DNA of 64,000 nucleotides from Pochonia chlamydosporia 170 (GCF_001653235.2 NC_035790.1:124001-188000), one strand, 5' to 3'. Positions 1-12,551 are shown, numbered from the stretch's first letter. Notes: a model not told the origin generated them from the letters alone. Made by a program: numbers and translations.

Positions 1-418
1 ACAAACAATGCAACTCTTTCAACGTGAAACGAGTCACTAACTGGGCAGAAGAGTTGATGAAGACTCATAAAGGGATTGACCCGCCAGCTACGAGTCTCCG
101 GATAGACATCGTAATGCCATGCTGGAGAGTAGAAATAACCAAATCGTCGTCCATATTTTGTCTCCGAAGAATAAAAATCCTGGCTGTGGCTGGTTCGAAC
201 ATTAAGTGTCATGGGGAAGATCGACTCTAACTCCAATGTCTGGTCGGCATGCTGGAACTCGGCGGCGGCAATCAACTCATGAACCAGAGTCGGTCGATTT
301 GAAATGTTGCTAACTCGAGTAGTTCGGCGCATTGGCATGCGAGGAAGATAACTATTCCCTAACGATATATTGGAATTAGCCTAGTGAGACTAAGGCGGCG
401 AAGGAAAGAGAAGCTAGA
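1..418. other. Intergenic, nothing recognised
   Basis: No open frame with coding character and no repeat shared with the rest of the window was seen. It is the 3' flank of the minus-strand gene that follows. Confidence 0.5.
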
Positions 419-2493
419 CTAACAGGCTGCCTCATGTACAAGAGGTTCTGGCAAGCCCGCTGGGAAGACCTTTTGGAAGCGTTCTAAAAGCTCCGGACCA
501 GAAACAAATAGGTACTCTCCGGGTCGGAGTTTCAAGTCTTTGGGAGATAACTCCTGCGATGCAGCATCTAATAGATGGCCAAAATGAGACCGTCGAAATT
601 CTCCTCGTCCAGCGAAACGAGGAGCAATGATCAGCTGGATGCCACCACAATATTCTAAGCCTCCTCTCAACTGAGCCTCAGCTGTGTAGCCTTTAAAGAC
701 AGGCATTCCGACAAATTGGCGAGCGATGCCAATACCGCTGTTGGTGAAGAAGCCGTCCAGTCTCTTCTGTGGAGGCACCACCACATAATCTTGTGTTGCC
801 GGGGAAGCCTGATGCTCCGGTATACTTCCAGTAATCGAATTTACAGATCCTGCTAGTACTTTCACCGCAAAGGAAGACTCAGGAAAGGAAGACTCAGGAA
901 AGAACCATTGTGGCTGGTCGCGGTAGTATCTTTTAGTAATTCTCGGGCGCCCACTTTCGAAAACCAGGGAGATTGCCTCCCTCTGAAACGTTGATATAAG
1001 AAGCCCAGACTTTTGTTTCATCTCCATTGGTAACTTGCTTTGTAGTGCATCGACATTAAACAACGGGAATGGACCAAAATGGACAGGAGGGTTATATTTA
1101 GTGCCATCCTCAGGCACTCTCAAAGTCCTATTCACCGAGATGTTGATCGAATTGCCCGCGTACGCATCGTAAGCCGTAAGTGTCGTCGCATTCTTGGATA
1201 TTTGTAACGATTCGATCCGGTGGTCTGACCGTATAGCCGTGTCATAAAATTGCTCCAGGGCCAGGCTTTCGTTAATTTGCAAGAAGCCAGGTTCGAATGA
1301 TGACGGTCTGTCAGTTACGTACAATGGGAACGGCAGGGGATCTACTGCGACGGGCGCGAACATTTGGTCGGCTACACGGAAACCACAGATTGACTTATTG
1401 CCTATTTTGCGCCGGGCACCGAGTCAGAAAGTCTAAAATGCTAATAGCAATTCTGCAGAGTATTACAGACCTTTCTCCTCTAGCAGCTGAATGACCTGCT
1501 GCAACGTATCGGTGGGGCTGAGCTCGAACTCGAGACTCTCCTCGACAGAGCAGTTGGTATCGGCGCTTTGGTTGTACGCTGTTAAGTTTTTTATGGTGAC
1601 ACGAAACCTCGAGTGCTTGGATAAGGATCTCACCGTACTGGACGGTTGCGAAGACGGGTGAGCAATCATCTCTGGTGCAGTGGATGCTTGCGCCGGCGAA
1701 AACGAAGCCAGCCAATCGTCAAAGCTCCCAAATGATCGGACATTTCGTTCATCTTGTTCAAGTTGACTATGAACATGGGTAGGATCAGTCGCTTCTATAC
1801 TAGCATCTTGCTGGTTTTGCGATGCAACAGCGGTATAAGCAGAACTAGAATATGTCTTTTGCCAGATTAGCTGCTGTGCCTCTCTATGCGTGACATTTCT
1901 ATCTGTTCAGGTATACCTGACGGTATTCGGGGAGAGATACTTGAGGGTTGGATATATTCGGGGCGAATTGTGCCTTCTGTGCCTCTTTGATTTCGGGGCC
2001 CGGTGGCATTTCGGGTATCAATTGCCTTGAACCAAGTCAGAAGTCTGATGCTTACAAGGAAATATCTGCTTACAACTCACAGCGTCTTGACATGGAGAGC
2101 AAGACTCAGAGTAACCTTAAAAGTAACAAGTTCCTGTTGAAGGGTTTCAATGGCTTTAGTTTCGGCCTCAAACTTCCTGTACAACAACAGTCGCGAAACC
2201 GGCCTCCGAGAGAACATCTGCTGTAGACTAGCCAAGTGGGCATTGATGTCAGCGACGGATCGTTTGCAGCTAGCGAGGACCTTGTGTAGCGCGTCTTCAT
2301 CCTGTCTACTCCCCTCGTATCTGTCCCTGAGGACCTCAAGAATAGCTTCGAGAGCTTCTAGATCTTGCGTAATGCCCTTTAAAATCCGTGGCTTGCCCTT
2401 TACAGCATTGTACATTTTACTTGACAACAGCTTCACATCTTTGATAAATAGGAGAAGACCTGCCACGCTGGCGCTGATACTTAGGGGATCCAT
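419..2493 (-). CDS. Helo-like N-terminal / ubiquitin-like domain fungal protein, 4 exons
   Basis: I model this as complement(join(419..1371,1471..1844,1917..1976,2081..2493)), 599 codons plus stop; all splice phases close and every intron is GT-AG. Exon 1 begins MDPLSISASVAGLL, the hallmark of the Helo-like N-terminal domain (about residues 1-135) found on fungal STAND/NLR and related proteins. Exon 2 is only 60 nt, so its borders are the least certain. Exon 3 is polar and then enters a ubiquitin-like stretch (FRVTIKNL...) that continues across the third intron. The last about 120 residues (PQKRLDGFFTNSGIGIARQFVGMP, then GLEYCGGIQL) match a family I know from other fungi in which this block follows a ubiquitin-like segment and commonly reads RQFVAMPLG-GYT. 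There is no NB-ARC or NACHT domain, so it may be a partner or signalling protein rather than a receptor. Function is otherwise unknown. Splice joins are inferred from consensus and phase, not from transcripts. Confidence 0.66.
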
Positions 2494-3296
2494 AATGGTG
2501 ATGAGTCTTAGGATTGACTGAATGCTAACAGGGCGACGATGCTAGTTTGTTCCAGGAAGGTAATTTCAGTTTTCGAAAGAGGCACTTGGCGTCAGCGTCT
2601 AATGACTCAACTGGACTACGCCGGTCCTAGACACCTTACTCGTCGCAACCGTTATAATGAGGCTGCTTCTCATCGCCGGGCGTGCGAAGCCTGCATCGTG
2701 GCAGTGCAGAGAGCTGAGGAGTCAGCATGCAGCAGTACTTGAGGACGATGCAGCTGGATGATGGCACTGCAATTTGGTTCGCCAAATTGATCCTTCTGTG
2801 TCTCCAGCCCGTCTGGTGGCGCCTTCTCCTCGCCTTCGGCTTCCTTGGATACTAAGTGCCTCTTGGTGATCCTTCCACTCCGACTGGTGCCGACGACGCC
2901 GGCGCGATTGCTATGAGCCGTTGGGCCCGTCGTCAATAAACGATATGGCTCCTCCGTTGGCGTCGAGTCGCCGCTGCGCAAGACCTGTGTTAAAAGAACA
3001 AAGTATGCAACTGGGGAGAACCCTGGGGCATGCTTGTGTTCGTTCTCCACCACGGAAGGCATCCCAGTGCGACTTCTTCTGTTGTCGAATGGCGCGGTGA
3101 TACTCTGTGGCGGGGTCTTTGGCAAATCCTTGCGAACTCTATTTCAGGCCATGCTGCTCGTATCCCCGCTCTGGTACGGCTGCGCCAGTACGTGTAGATT
3201 CGACAAGTTGTGTAAAGTACAAGGCTTAATGGGTGGCGCCGTTTTGGTATATAAGGTTAATTGAGAGATACACTTCTAGGCCAAAAATGGCTTAGC
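2494..3296. other. Intergenic with one weak minus-strand frame
   Basis: A 151-codon minus-strand frame lies at 2670-3125 (basic and polar, no motif recognised). It has no support from composition, introns or neighbours, so I do not call it a gene. Nothing else is seen. Confidence 0.4.
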
Positions 3297-3495
3297 GTCG
3301 GAACTTTGTTAGATTGGGGGGAATATGTGACTGATGCGTGGCAGATTCATACCCTGGGCCTGGACGAAGGGTAGCAAAAGACTTCCCCGCCCATACGAAG
3401 GTAAAGATGAACCAGCAACAACAATAATAACAAAAGCATTGGCTTCTATATGAATAATTCAATAATTCGTCGACTACACCAGACGTGAGCGAACT
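3297..3495 (+). repeat. Diverged dispersed repeat C, copy 1
   Basis: This stretch matches 19,848-20,262 in the same orientation. Shared landmarks are TTTGTTAGATTGG near the start, AGCAAAAGA-TCCCCGCCCA in the middle and GAATAATTCAATA near the end. Here the middle is uninterrupted, whereas the other copy carries a 226-bp solo LTR at that point. The start TGTTAG and end AATCTAACA of the other copy resemble LTR termini, so this may be an old LTR, but no target duplication was found. Confidence 0.6.
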
Positions 3496-3852
3496 GAAGA
3501 CGTGGACAGCTCATTTTGCTTATAATGCGCACTCTAACTTACATGCTGGTAGGCATAGCCATTAAATATCTATAAAACCCATCATCCCACATGTAGTTTT
3601 ACTTGTACAGAGCAGGATATCCTACGGTCTTGACTCGGATGTTCCTCTAGACTTATTGGGCTTTCCAAGCGAATAGCAGCTGAATCAACTACTATTCGCC
3701 CCATACGATATTAAATACACCATAAAACGACGATGGAAAGGCTTTTCGATGGAAATGCTTTTCTAACGGTGTGTTCGTATACTTGTTGAGTCTTGTGGCG
3801 TACGGAAAATGAGGGCAAGAAGTGAAGACAGGGAGGGGTTACTCTTCCTCAT

Positions 3853-4550
3853 TTGTGGCAGAGGTGTGTTCTGGAAGGGCCGCATGGAGGTCGCCATTTA
3901 TATAAGGTTCAACTACTCTCAAAGAGGCTGAACAGTAGGAAACGCATATCTGATACTAGCGTAAGGCAGGCCTGCCGAATTCAGGCCGAAGGCTATCCCA
4001 ATAAAGCTTGCGGCAGCTGTTTGCTGAGGCTCCGCACACATTGATGGAGGCCTCTCAACGCCAAAGACGAAAAGGTCCAGACAGTCCAGCCATACTAACC
4101 CAGCCCTTAGACAACCTGTTAGGCCGGTTTGGTTATTGCAACATAGTTACGAGTGAGAATGACATTGCGTCGCTGGTGCCTAGTAAACCTGCTCATTATC
4201 ATGTGGATAATGTCGGCTTCATCGATTGTTACAGAACCACAGACCTATAAGGCACAACTTTCCTGATTGCTCTGGGGCAGGAGGACAGGAGGTCGGGGCA
4301 TTAGGGCTATCACGGGTGTTGACCTGCAGTAGGCCGGCCAACAGATATTAGCCCAAGGATCCCGCGGGCAACCCTTTCATAGTATAATACCCGGAATCCG
4401 ATTGACGGCAGATACACTGGACTGAATTGAACTGTAATAGATCAACAGCGAAGTCTGCAGTAAAAAAAGGTACAAAATTGACAGGTTGACGGCCAAATAT
4501 GCAGCTTAATATGGCGCTAGCAATACGATGGTTGGGTTCTGCTACGTGCG
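3853..4550 (+). repeat. Diverged dispersed repeat AB, copy 1
   Basis: Copy 2 lies inverted at 20,275-20,950. Matching blocks in order include CTGATACTAGCG, TGCCGAATTC, GACAGTCCAG, a CTTAGACAAC-TG block, TTGACGGCAGAT and ATGCAGCTTAA. Divergence is high (many substitutions and small indels), so it is old. A frame of about 80 codons at 4008-4250 overlaps a comparable frame in copy 2 (both contain LLGRF), hinting at a decayed coding element. The family was not recognised. Confidence 0.65.
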
Positions 4551-4983
4551 CGCACTCACAATATCGAAAACTACCTCCGAGAGTACGTGGCAGTGCAAGT
4601 GAGAGCAGCGCCAACCTCCTCTCACAGGATCACAGAAGGACATGACTATCGATAAAATCGAATCGTGAGTCCAAACCCCAATATTATCTATTACACCGGT
4701 AGTGAATCAAGGGCAACGTAGTGAATCTAACAGTTCTAACTTAAGGCTGCTATTGACCAAATCTATCCAATTGCATCACGTAGCTCATGCCGTATTTAGC
4801 TTTCCAAGGCTGATGGCACATTGTTGAAGACGCCAAGATCATTATTCGCAGCCTGGCAGCCATGTGTTTGGTAGGCAGCGTTGAAGATATTGAAATTGAA
4901 TGCAACTGTAGGACGCATAGGTCCATATCCGAGCGCATATCATCGGACGCTTTCTTTAGCATTAGAACATCTGTAAGAGTATA
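4551..4983. other. Intergenic, nothing recognised
   Basis: This is the 3' flank of the bZIP gene. No repeat, RNA gene or coding frame could be supported. Confidence 0.5.
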
Positions 4984-5939
4984 TCAGATTGAGAACAAGA
5001 ACCAATAACATGCATGTGCTGTAACGGACCAATCTGAGTATGATGAAGAAGGAGGGGGTGGAAATATCCAAGGGTTACCAATTTGGGCATGGAACACAGT
5101 GTCTCCATCTATCGTAATGTCACTGTGCAAGGTGTACTCGCTACCTGGGGGCAAGACGATGGAATCGGTGCAGGCTGCAGGCAATGCCGATCCGAGTGTG
5201 GAAGTCCATTGTGGAGCTTCAACTTCCTTCGCTGAGGCGGGCGAGGCCAGGGCGGGGAAATCCAGAGTCCAATGATCAAAATCCCAGGATGTCTCGACGA
5301 ACGTGTTCGGTGCAAAACCAGGGACTAGGCTCGTTCCATCAGGCCACAGTGCTTGATGAGGCTGACCGATATGTGTGTTGAGGCCACTGCCTTGCTGTGC
5401 ATCACGTATATGGCCACCGTAGGTGACAGGACCCAAAAAATTCAAGCCTCCCCATGGTAGGCCAGACAATTCTTGATCGGCGTTGAGAAATGTGGCCGTT
5501 GGGATACAATAAACATTCCCAGCGTTTTCTTGGTTCTGCAAGTTACGACCTTCCCTCGCCCTAATCTCCCTCGCTTTTTGCCCTATGAATATTAGAGTCA
5601 GCTATAGTTACGAGATGTGCCAAAAATTGAAATGGACCCTCACTTACGAAACCTTCGTTGTGCGGCCCTGTTCTGGATCCGCCTCCTCACTTCCCGAACC
5701 GTTACTTCTGCCCACTCAATATCCTCAGGAACGGATCTGGAAGAGTATTTGGATGATAAGGTAGATAAGCTCGAGCTCATTGAACAGTCACCTGAGCTGT
5801 CATTTGAAACCTTTGCTGTCGCCGTATTTATGTTGCTCCTAGGACTAGCCATACTTGCGGACTCCTTTTGAGTCTGTCTTGCGGCCGAACAAGACGAAAC
5901 CCTAGGAGCCGTTGGAATACGTTTGCTGCATCGATCCAT
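4984..5939 (-). CDS. Fungal bZIP transcription factor, 2 exons
   Basis: Modelled as complement(join(4984..5582,5648..5939)), 296 aa, with a 65-nt GT-AG intron (GTAAGT donor, CATAG acceptor). The intron splits the DNA-binding region: exon 1 ends in RRRIQNRAAQRRF and exon 2 resumes with RQKAREI. The basic region N-R-A-A-Q-R-R-F-R (about residues 86-98) is the fungal Yap/AP-1-like DNA-contact motif, so a nuclear sequence-specific regulator is very likely. Downstream, NQENAGNVYCIP and SGLPWG fit a subfamily I know with a conserved NQ-x-AG-x2-Y-x-IP element. A regular leucine heptad after the basic region is hard to see; only about 15 residues separate it from that element. The N-terminus is Ser-rich. 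ATG at 5939 is used; a later in-frame Met is possible. No target or cluster partner is evident: the nearest plus-strand gene is the M43 protease 3 kb away. Confidence 0.82.
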
Positions 5940-8842
5940 CGGTTCGAGGTAATCCAGGGAACTCCCAGCGGCGGGATGTGAGTTTGGTTTGCCTCAATGA
6001 TACTAGGGATGTGTCAGTATGCGCATCTTTGCAAGTTGGAAAAGTGCCCAACAAGAGGTATTTGGCCTCCCCCTAAATTTGTGGGCAGTCCAGGACATCC
6101 AATACCTCTTTTTACCTTCGTTGGCATCGAATTGTAGGAATAGTAGGTTGTTGGAAGCGTATTGACATCGGCAAGCGTCAAGTGACTTGGCTTGCATCCC
6201 AGTCTAGATACACCCCAGGAGACGAGGCTATGCTCACAGGCAACCTAAAAGTCGTGAGGGCTAAGTGGTGTTTGTAGATAGTTGAAAGGAAAAGCGCCAT
6301 GAATTTGAAGGCAATATCTTAGTTTAAAAGGACTGCGCTGTGACGGAGCTGTGGTGAAGGATTAGGTCGTTTCGACCGGCACCCATTCAGCCTGTCACAC
6401 CCAGTGCGCTAGAGTCTAGACCCAGAAGTCTTGCTAGCGAACCCAAGAATGAGATTCATTATTGTAAAGGAGTTACAAATGCAAGTTTCACATTGGCTGT
6501 GTCAAATAATGCTGGCATAAGCAAGCCACAATCGGTTTTGCCGAACGCAATACTTCCGACAACGTACTACGACACCATCGACGGCAAGCCTTTTTCCATT
6601 TTGTATAAACGAGAAAAACGATTCCCATGGAGTAGATCGTGCATTATTCAGTTTTAGTGCTACAGAAGCTGATGAAGTCAATTTCTTACTGCTGCAATTC
6701 GCATGGCATTCCGCACAAGCATCCACCCTGTCGGAAGGCCGTAACGGATGAGCTCTCGAAGGTATATTTCAAGCTTGGTCTTGCAGCAATGATGCGCATG
6801 TCTCGTTATATACAGCTATAGTCGCTTAACTACAGAGATTAGGCAGCAGTACGGCCGGGACTTTTCCTCAGAGGATCACGAAATTGCAGGGCTACAAGCA
6901 TGAATATGGGCCTCTCTGCACGCACAGGTATCAAAGTTTACTGAATAGCATCTATTTTAATATTGGTTGCAAAAACCTAGACATTTTTTGTTAGCCCAGC
7001 CGCATTTCTTGGTTCGGAAAACTTACGTAGTATGCACGATGATAATTCAACGGCGGATAAGTGAAAGCACGGGAATAAGCCTTCGGGCTGAAGGGGCATA
7101 CGAGAAAGTGCATGCCTAGCGACGGCTCAGTCGTTCACCCCTGCCCATGCGCCCGTCGGGAATGTCTAAGGCCATACACGCCATTATTCGTGGCGGAGTT
7201 TGCTTCACATGTAACGGAGTATTTGCAATGGCTAGCTTGCGCCTTATGGGCTCTTGAATTCGCCACCATGAGCACCCGAGAGCAATTCTGTCAAGGCTCC
7301 AGTGCGTATCGCGATGGAATCAGATGGGAATAGGCTATTGGAGAAAAGACGGTAAAGCAAGCGAGCGAAAAAATAGCTGATGCTGTGTTAAACTTGCTTT
7401 CACGAGGTGGAGGTGATAGCGACGCCTCGGGTGAAAGGACTATCATCGCGAGTCAAAGAACGGTCGTCAACGCACGGGCGCGACCTTTCGAAAGCCTACG
7501 GATCAGAAACTTCAGAAGATGAGCTGTCTTTGCCTCAATCATCTGTTAAGCGCAAACCACGATATGCAACAAAGCGGCCATGAATATCTCTCTGTTACAC
7601 CATCTTGATTCCTGAGAGTGAAACAACATATAATCCTACCTTCAATGAAAAGAGCTCTGCAGATGTGTTTCCTTGGAGTATGGTAGTTATGCTGTATGGA
7701 GCCGGATAAAGTTCAAAGTGCAGCATTGACGGCCAGTTTGGTCATGGATTTGTTCCAGGCCACACACGAATACATCTAATTCGCGAATCGCCCGGTTCGT
7801 GACTGGCCCGGAACAGATTACATTTCGCCACTATTGAGACTCGGTCCTCAGGCAACGCAGCCAAATCTTGAGGAAGGAAAAGGGATCTCAAACCGCTCCA
7901 CTTGATCAAAAGGTCCGTAAAACTAGTTGGAGCCATTTTGCTCTGGTTAGGGTAGTGTTTCTGCTGCGTCTCCTCTAGCCGCCGTGGAAGTGCACTTGTG
8001 AATCTATAGGGCCGCCCAGACCTAGAACAACGCTTGAATTCATCCGTGATAAGCGATGGCTGGAGAGGCTTGTTCACCCAATTCAAGGACTCGTTCGTAG
8101 TTGTCAACGGGGTTTCGGATGGTTTGCGTACTCCGTGCTCATTTTCAATGTTATCGGGTGCAGTGTTTGGGAGCCTTTCTCGATACCTTCTGCTTACCAC
8201 GCATTCGGCCGGTCTGGTTCGACACTTCGGGGCCTGGTAGCTTGGAACATGCATGCTTATTTTTGAGTTGTCCAGTTCCCTGCCTGGCCTCCTAGGAACG
8301 CTCGGCTTGATTGGGACTTTCAAAGTGAGGCAACAAGCTGGCCAGGGCCGGAGAATGTCTGTAAGAACCTGCACATTGTCATGTCACGCGAGAGACTCGC
8401 TAGTCCTGTTGGTTGTGTGTCGCGGCGCACATGCCATGAGTGAGCAAAGTCTAGACCGGTCAGTTTGTTTGTTGCCGCAATGGGTGGCTATTGGCTTGGC
8501 TTGAGTTCCTTGTAAATAGCAACAAATATTTATACGAAACAGTTCAAGACAGTCTAAGATTGAGTCAGTCGAGCCCTGTTTCTAATTGATTAGTGTTCTT
8601 CTCTATATCTATTGTTTGGAATGCTTTATTTTAGTCCCTGCAAAGCAACGCCTTGTAAGCAATGAAGATGCACCGGCAGGAACAAATCCTCACCTTCCAC
8701 AAAAAGAAGGCAAGCTTATGTGAGGCGGAGTGGGCAGATAGTCCGACCGAGTTTGTCTGTCATGGTTGGGTTACACTCGAGCCAAGCTCGCGACAGCGGT
8801 TAACAGGTGAGTTTAGCCTACGGAGAGTGTAGCAGCAAATGT
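5940..8842. other. Long intergenic stretch, nothing firm
   Basis: Scanned on both strands. The largest frame is minus-strand 7742-8374 (210 codons), but it opens with GTG, shows no motif and has no splice or neighbour support, so it is not called. No repeat shared with other parts of the window was found. The last part is the promoter of the protease gene. Confidence 0.45.
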
Positions 8843-8850
8843 TATATAAA
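8843..8850 (+). promoter_or_regulatory. TATA box of the M43 protease gene
   Basis: TATATAAA sits 125 bp upstream of the ATG at 8975 and is followed by a pyrimidine-rich leader (TTCTCTCTTTACC and similar runs) typical of strongly expressed fungal genes. No other good TATA lies between it and the start. Confidence 0.6.
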
Positions 8851-8974
8851 GGAGTCCTGTTGCCCAATGCCTTGAACTGAGTCTGTTTGAAGTCAGTTCT
8901 CTCTTTACCAGCTGAATACTTCATCATTTCCTGCTCTCTTCTTGATACTCAACTGAGGTCGAACACCTTACGCA

Positions 8975-9842
8975 ATGGCGCTCAAAACTGCTCTCCTCAT
9001 GGCCAGCTCTATAGCCGCAAGTGTTATGGGCACTGCTCTGAATAATCGCGATGAGTGCGGTGCTCCGGAGCCCACTGAGGAGCACAAGGCTATTACCAAG
9101 CAACTGCTCTTAAACGAGACTATGTTTGCTGATAACGAATTTTCTGCAAAGGCAAATATCAATGTTCCCGTACACGTTCACATTGTTGCTAGAGACAAAA
9201 CTCCCAATGGAGGGTACGCCAAAGTAAGTGCAAGCCATTACTTATAGCCTTTGGTACTGAGATCAAGTCCTAAATGCTAAATCAAATTAGGAGACAGACA
9301 TCCGCAACACTATCGCAGGCATGAACAAGCATTACTCGAACATGGGATTCCAGTATATCCTGAAGAACATTGACTACACCATTAACGCTGAGTGGTCGAG
9401 CAACAAGGGCGAATATGCAATGAAGGAGAAGCTCCGTGAGGGAGACTATAAGACTCTAAACCTTTACTACATACCGACCCTTGACGCAAACGGGTACTGC
9501 TACCTCCCTATCAAGACACCAGACGCCGCGTCTTTCATCAAGGATGGATGCACAATTCGGACAGATAAAATGACGAATGGTCAGACTACCACCCATGAAG
9601 TTGGCCACTGGCTTGGATTGTATCATACCTTCCAGGGTGAATGTGGTGGTAGTGGTGATCAGGTCGATGATACTCCCGCTTGCAAGAAGACTTGGAGCTG
9701 TAATGACAACCAGGATACTTGCCCAGGTCGCCCTGGCAAAGACCCCGTTCATAACTTCATGAGCTACGGTACTTGCCGAAGGGAATTCACTGTTGGACAG
9801 GGTAAGCGCATGCGCAGCTCCTATGACTATTATCGAAAGTAA
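8975..9842 (+). CDS. Secreted M43-family (pappalysin-type) metalloprotease
   Basis: Modelled as join(8975..9223,9291..9842), 266 aa, with a 67-nt intron (GTAAGT donor, GCTAAAT branch, TTAG acceptor, phase 0). Residues 1-20 form a signal peptide-like stretch (short basic start, hydrophobic core, small residues). The catalytic zinc motif HEVGHWLGLYH (HExxHxxGxxH) is at residues 185-195: two His plus a third His bind zinc and Glu is the general base. NFMSYG further on is the Met-turn. Several Cys in the C-terminal half suit disulfides of an extracellular enzyme. The length suits small fungal M43 proteases such as those secreted by insect and nematode pathogens. The likely role is extracellular protein degradation. 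The reading frame is intact with no odd features. Confidence 0.93.
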
Positions 9843-10642
9843 AAGGACTTCGAAAGTGTTGCTATAGTTTAGCAGCTGGGCTTCATGGAAACCTATGCAG
9901 CCACCTTAACAGGACGTTTATTTCGAATCCTGATGGTAATCACAATCAAATTTGAGGCACAAGACGAATCCGATAGTTACAGATCGCAACGTTTTCCGCT
10001 CCTTTATCTTATTAATTTATAGTTTGAGAAGGTTCAATCTTGCGGGGTTATGTCAAGATCTAAGTCACTCCTTCATACAGAAAGTCAACATTACGAGAAC
10101 CTCCGTCGCTGAACGGAAATCATCCATTGTTATAAAAGCACAACCATCCATTCTTTTAGATAGAAAATCAAGAGTCTCTCGTTGCCTGATTCACTGGGGA
10201 TCTTCTACACGATCGTTGTCCAGCTATGCAAGCATTCCTGTTGTGTGACATACGAAGAGACTTATAAAGAGACTCATGAAGAACCTTATGAAGAGGTGCC
10301 AAGTCTGGTCCGGATATGCCCTAGGCATCTGGATCACGAATCGCCATGCCAATTTTCCGCTCTGTACATAACGGATGTTAGGAGGCTCTTGCAATATCTC
10401 TCAGCGATCCGCGTGCCAACACCGGCTCCTTGAACCCCTTCGTAAAAGGGTGTTCGTGGATAAAGAATTTCTGAAAAGAAAAGTAAATCGTGTTAATAAA
10501 TCTAGAACAGCGAGAAGATACAATCTTAGGAGCCAGCTTACAGGCATGCCTCACACATGATAAGATGCAATAGAGAATGAAAGTTTGTACCAATAGTCAT
10601 ATCAATACAACTAAACTAACGTAGGAGCATAACAAATGGAAC
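9843..10642. other. Intergenic, nothing recognised
   Basis: This is the 3' flank of the protease gene. Frames here are short and AT-biased; no repeat boundary was seen until the solo LTR at 10,643. Confidence 0.45.
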
Positions 10643-10869
10643 TGTCTGATAAAGCTTCCTCTGTTGATTGAAACACACAAGCATTTTTGCCACCTGGGTG
10701 GCAAGTGGCAACAGTAGTCGTAACACTGCTGCCTTGGGGCAGTAGTATTCCGAAAGTATTAAATATCTAGAGTTTCCGCTATGAAGAGAAGGGGAGGAGG
10801 ACGGGGACACAGGGGAATGATGCATACTATCAAGAAAGCTTAGTTAACAATGAGTCTCATAACGTGACA
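10643..10869 (-). mobile_element. Solo LTR, family L, copy 1
   Basis: On the minus strand this 227-bp element starts TGTCACGTTATGAGACTC and ends in TATCAGACA, that is TG...CA termini. It is flanked by an exact 5-bp direct repeat GGAAC (10,638-10,642 and 10,870-10,874). Copies at 17,278 and 19,920 share both ends. TG...CA ends plus a 5-bp target duplication and no internal coding region indicate a solo LTR left by recombination. The parent retrotransposon is not in the window. Confidence 0.85.
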
Positions 10870-10874
10870 GGAAC

Positions 10875-11094
10875 AGCATAACGTGTGGAACACCCCACTG
10901 CCGAAATAGAACTGTCCTTTTTCAATCACTTATTTCTCCATCAAAAATTATGGAATCCTTAAACAAAGAGAGGCAGATGATCTTGGCTCTTCAGGTTATA
11001 CTGTACAACAAGGCCCAATTCATAGTGCACGAGCTGCTGCAGGGATGTTTAATGTAAGCCTCACAGCACTACCGCGGAGGTTCAAGGAATTACC
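10875..11094. other. Spacer between two LTR copies
   Basis: A short stretch between the family L copies; nothing recognised. Confidence 0.4.
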
Positions 11095-11290
11095 GTCGGA
11101 TAAGGCTGCCTCTGTTGATTGAACAAGCAGACTTGGAGTAATTGCTGGATGTCATAAAATCAGGGATATCAGAGGGTGAAGAGGCTGGCCAGCCACTTGG
11201 AGATAATTAGAAGGCTAGAAATAATGCTTCTTTGCTAAGATAAATGACGTGAATCCCTCTGGCAAGAGGAGGACAACAAGTTCAGGCATA
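11095..11290 (-). mobile_element. Truncated solo LTR, family L, copy 2 (empty site of the TIR element)
   Basis: The minus strand reads like the downstream half of the 17,278-18,765 copy (blocks AGAGGGATTCACGTCATTTAT, GTGGCTGGC-AGCCTC, CAATTACTCCAA) and ends with CAACAGAGGCAGCCTTATCCGAC. The TGTCACG start is missing, so it is truncated on that side. It lacks the 1,009-bp insertion present in the 17.3-kb copy, so it gives a paralogous empty site. Confidence 0.75.
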
Positions 11291-11559
11291 CTGTTAGAAA
11301 TACGGAGGCACTACAGTATCACGGAGATGGGTCTAGTTCAAATGTAAGTAAGTTTATTGTTCTTGTTGTTGTCTCTGTGTCTAGCTTGAAGAGTTAAGAT
11401 CCTTTTTATCTTCACTCGCCAACCACCTGAATTCGGGTGGTTGGCCGGCCTTTCATATTTCTGATATGTATGATTTTGTGGTGGTTGAGAATCTAACACA
11501 TACACAAGCAATTGACTGGCTATTGAATTCAGTAAGTTTTGTGTACCGGTAGCAATAAA

Positions 11560-12420
11560 AAGTTGGAACCGCAAAACGCGACAATTACATCACGGCGTGA
11601 TATTACGCCTAATTTACGAAAACTTACGGATCTAGAGGAGTTTGCAATTATCCAATATGTTCCTTTATCTAGATGCGCGATCATTCCCTCCCCGGCTTTG
11701 TGGTGTGCAAGATATGGCTAATCGACTGCTTGTAGATCGCGGCACCATTTAGACCACGATAAGCTTCAAAACTTAGTTAAGCGCCATAAAAGAGCTAAAG
11801 ACGCGTTTTACGTGTAGATATGACTATCAGAGGGCTCTTTGCGAAGATCCAAACGTAATTTCGAGCTGGTTTCAGCTTATAAGCGATACTGTTGCGAAGT
11901 ATGGTAACTTATCCAGGAGGAAGAACTCCATTAATATGACTTTGATGAGACCGGCTTTATGATGGGAATGATCTTCACCACAATGGTCGCTGCAAGCTCA
12001 CAACGACGTGGAAGACCAACTCTAGCCCAGCCCGGGAATAGAGATTGGGTTACTGTCATTCAGGGCATTAATTCTCAAGGCTAAGCCATCCCACCGTTCG
12101 TCATAGTTGCGGGGAAGCATCACCTCACAAACTGGTGTGAAGACAGCACGCTACCACCCGACTAGGTTATCTCCACAACTCATAACGGCTGGACCACAAA
12201 TGAGAAAGGTGAAGAATGGATCCAGCACTTTGAAAGCATACTAAGCCGCGGTCTTGTGGTACATATCGTCTTGACTTAATTAATTGGGTATACCGATTCC
12301 TGAGGATAAACTACGACTCTCACGCCTCCACTGGGCGTAATGAACACTCACTAGTACTCTGATTCCTTGTTACCAAACTTGGTTCCAGATTTTAGTGACT
12401 CCACCTTTAAAGCCCTGCCC
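11560..12420 (+). pseudogene. Fot1/pogo-type (Tc1-mariner) transposase, degenerate
   Basis: A decayed DDE transposase can be followed on the plus strand. An N-terminal helix-turn-helix part (LRKLTDLEEFAIIQYV) near 11,615-11,670 shifts frame and continues as FPPRLCGVQDMANRLLVDRG. The catalytic region from 11,938 reads DFDETGFMMGM, then GKHHLTNW and STTHNGWTTNEKGEEWI, all typical of Fot1/pogo elements, where the DETG aspartate is the first catalytic residue. In-frame stops sit at 12,082 (TAA) and 12,163 (TAG where Trp is expected), and the C-terminal third is further scrambled. It cannot make an active enzyme. Terminal inverted repeats were not located. Confidence 0.85.
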
Positions 12421-12551
12421 TTGCCCTTCCTCCTGTAACTACTACTTAATACCGACGGCTCTCATCCATTCCAGGCTACATGTGGCTTCGTAAATGCCAG
12501 CTGGGCCCTTGCATGATTGTACGGACAGCTTTCCTGTCAAGTACGGTATCT

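Noticed and set aside
2670..3125. 151-codon minus-strand frame
   Set aside because: No recognised domain or expression signal; composition does not distinguish it from chance.
7742..8374. 210-codon minus-strand frame
   Set aside because: Opens with GTG, no motif, no splice support, overlapped by several frames of similar size on the other strand.
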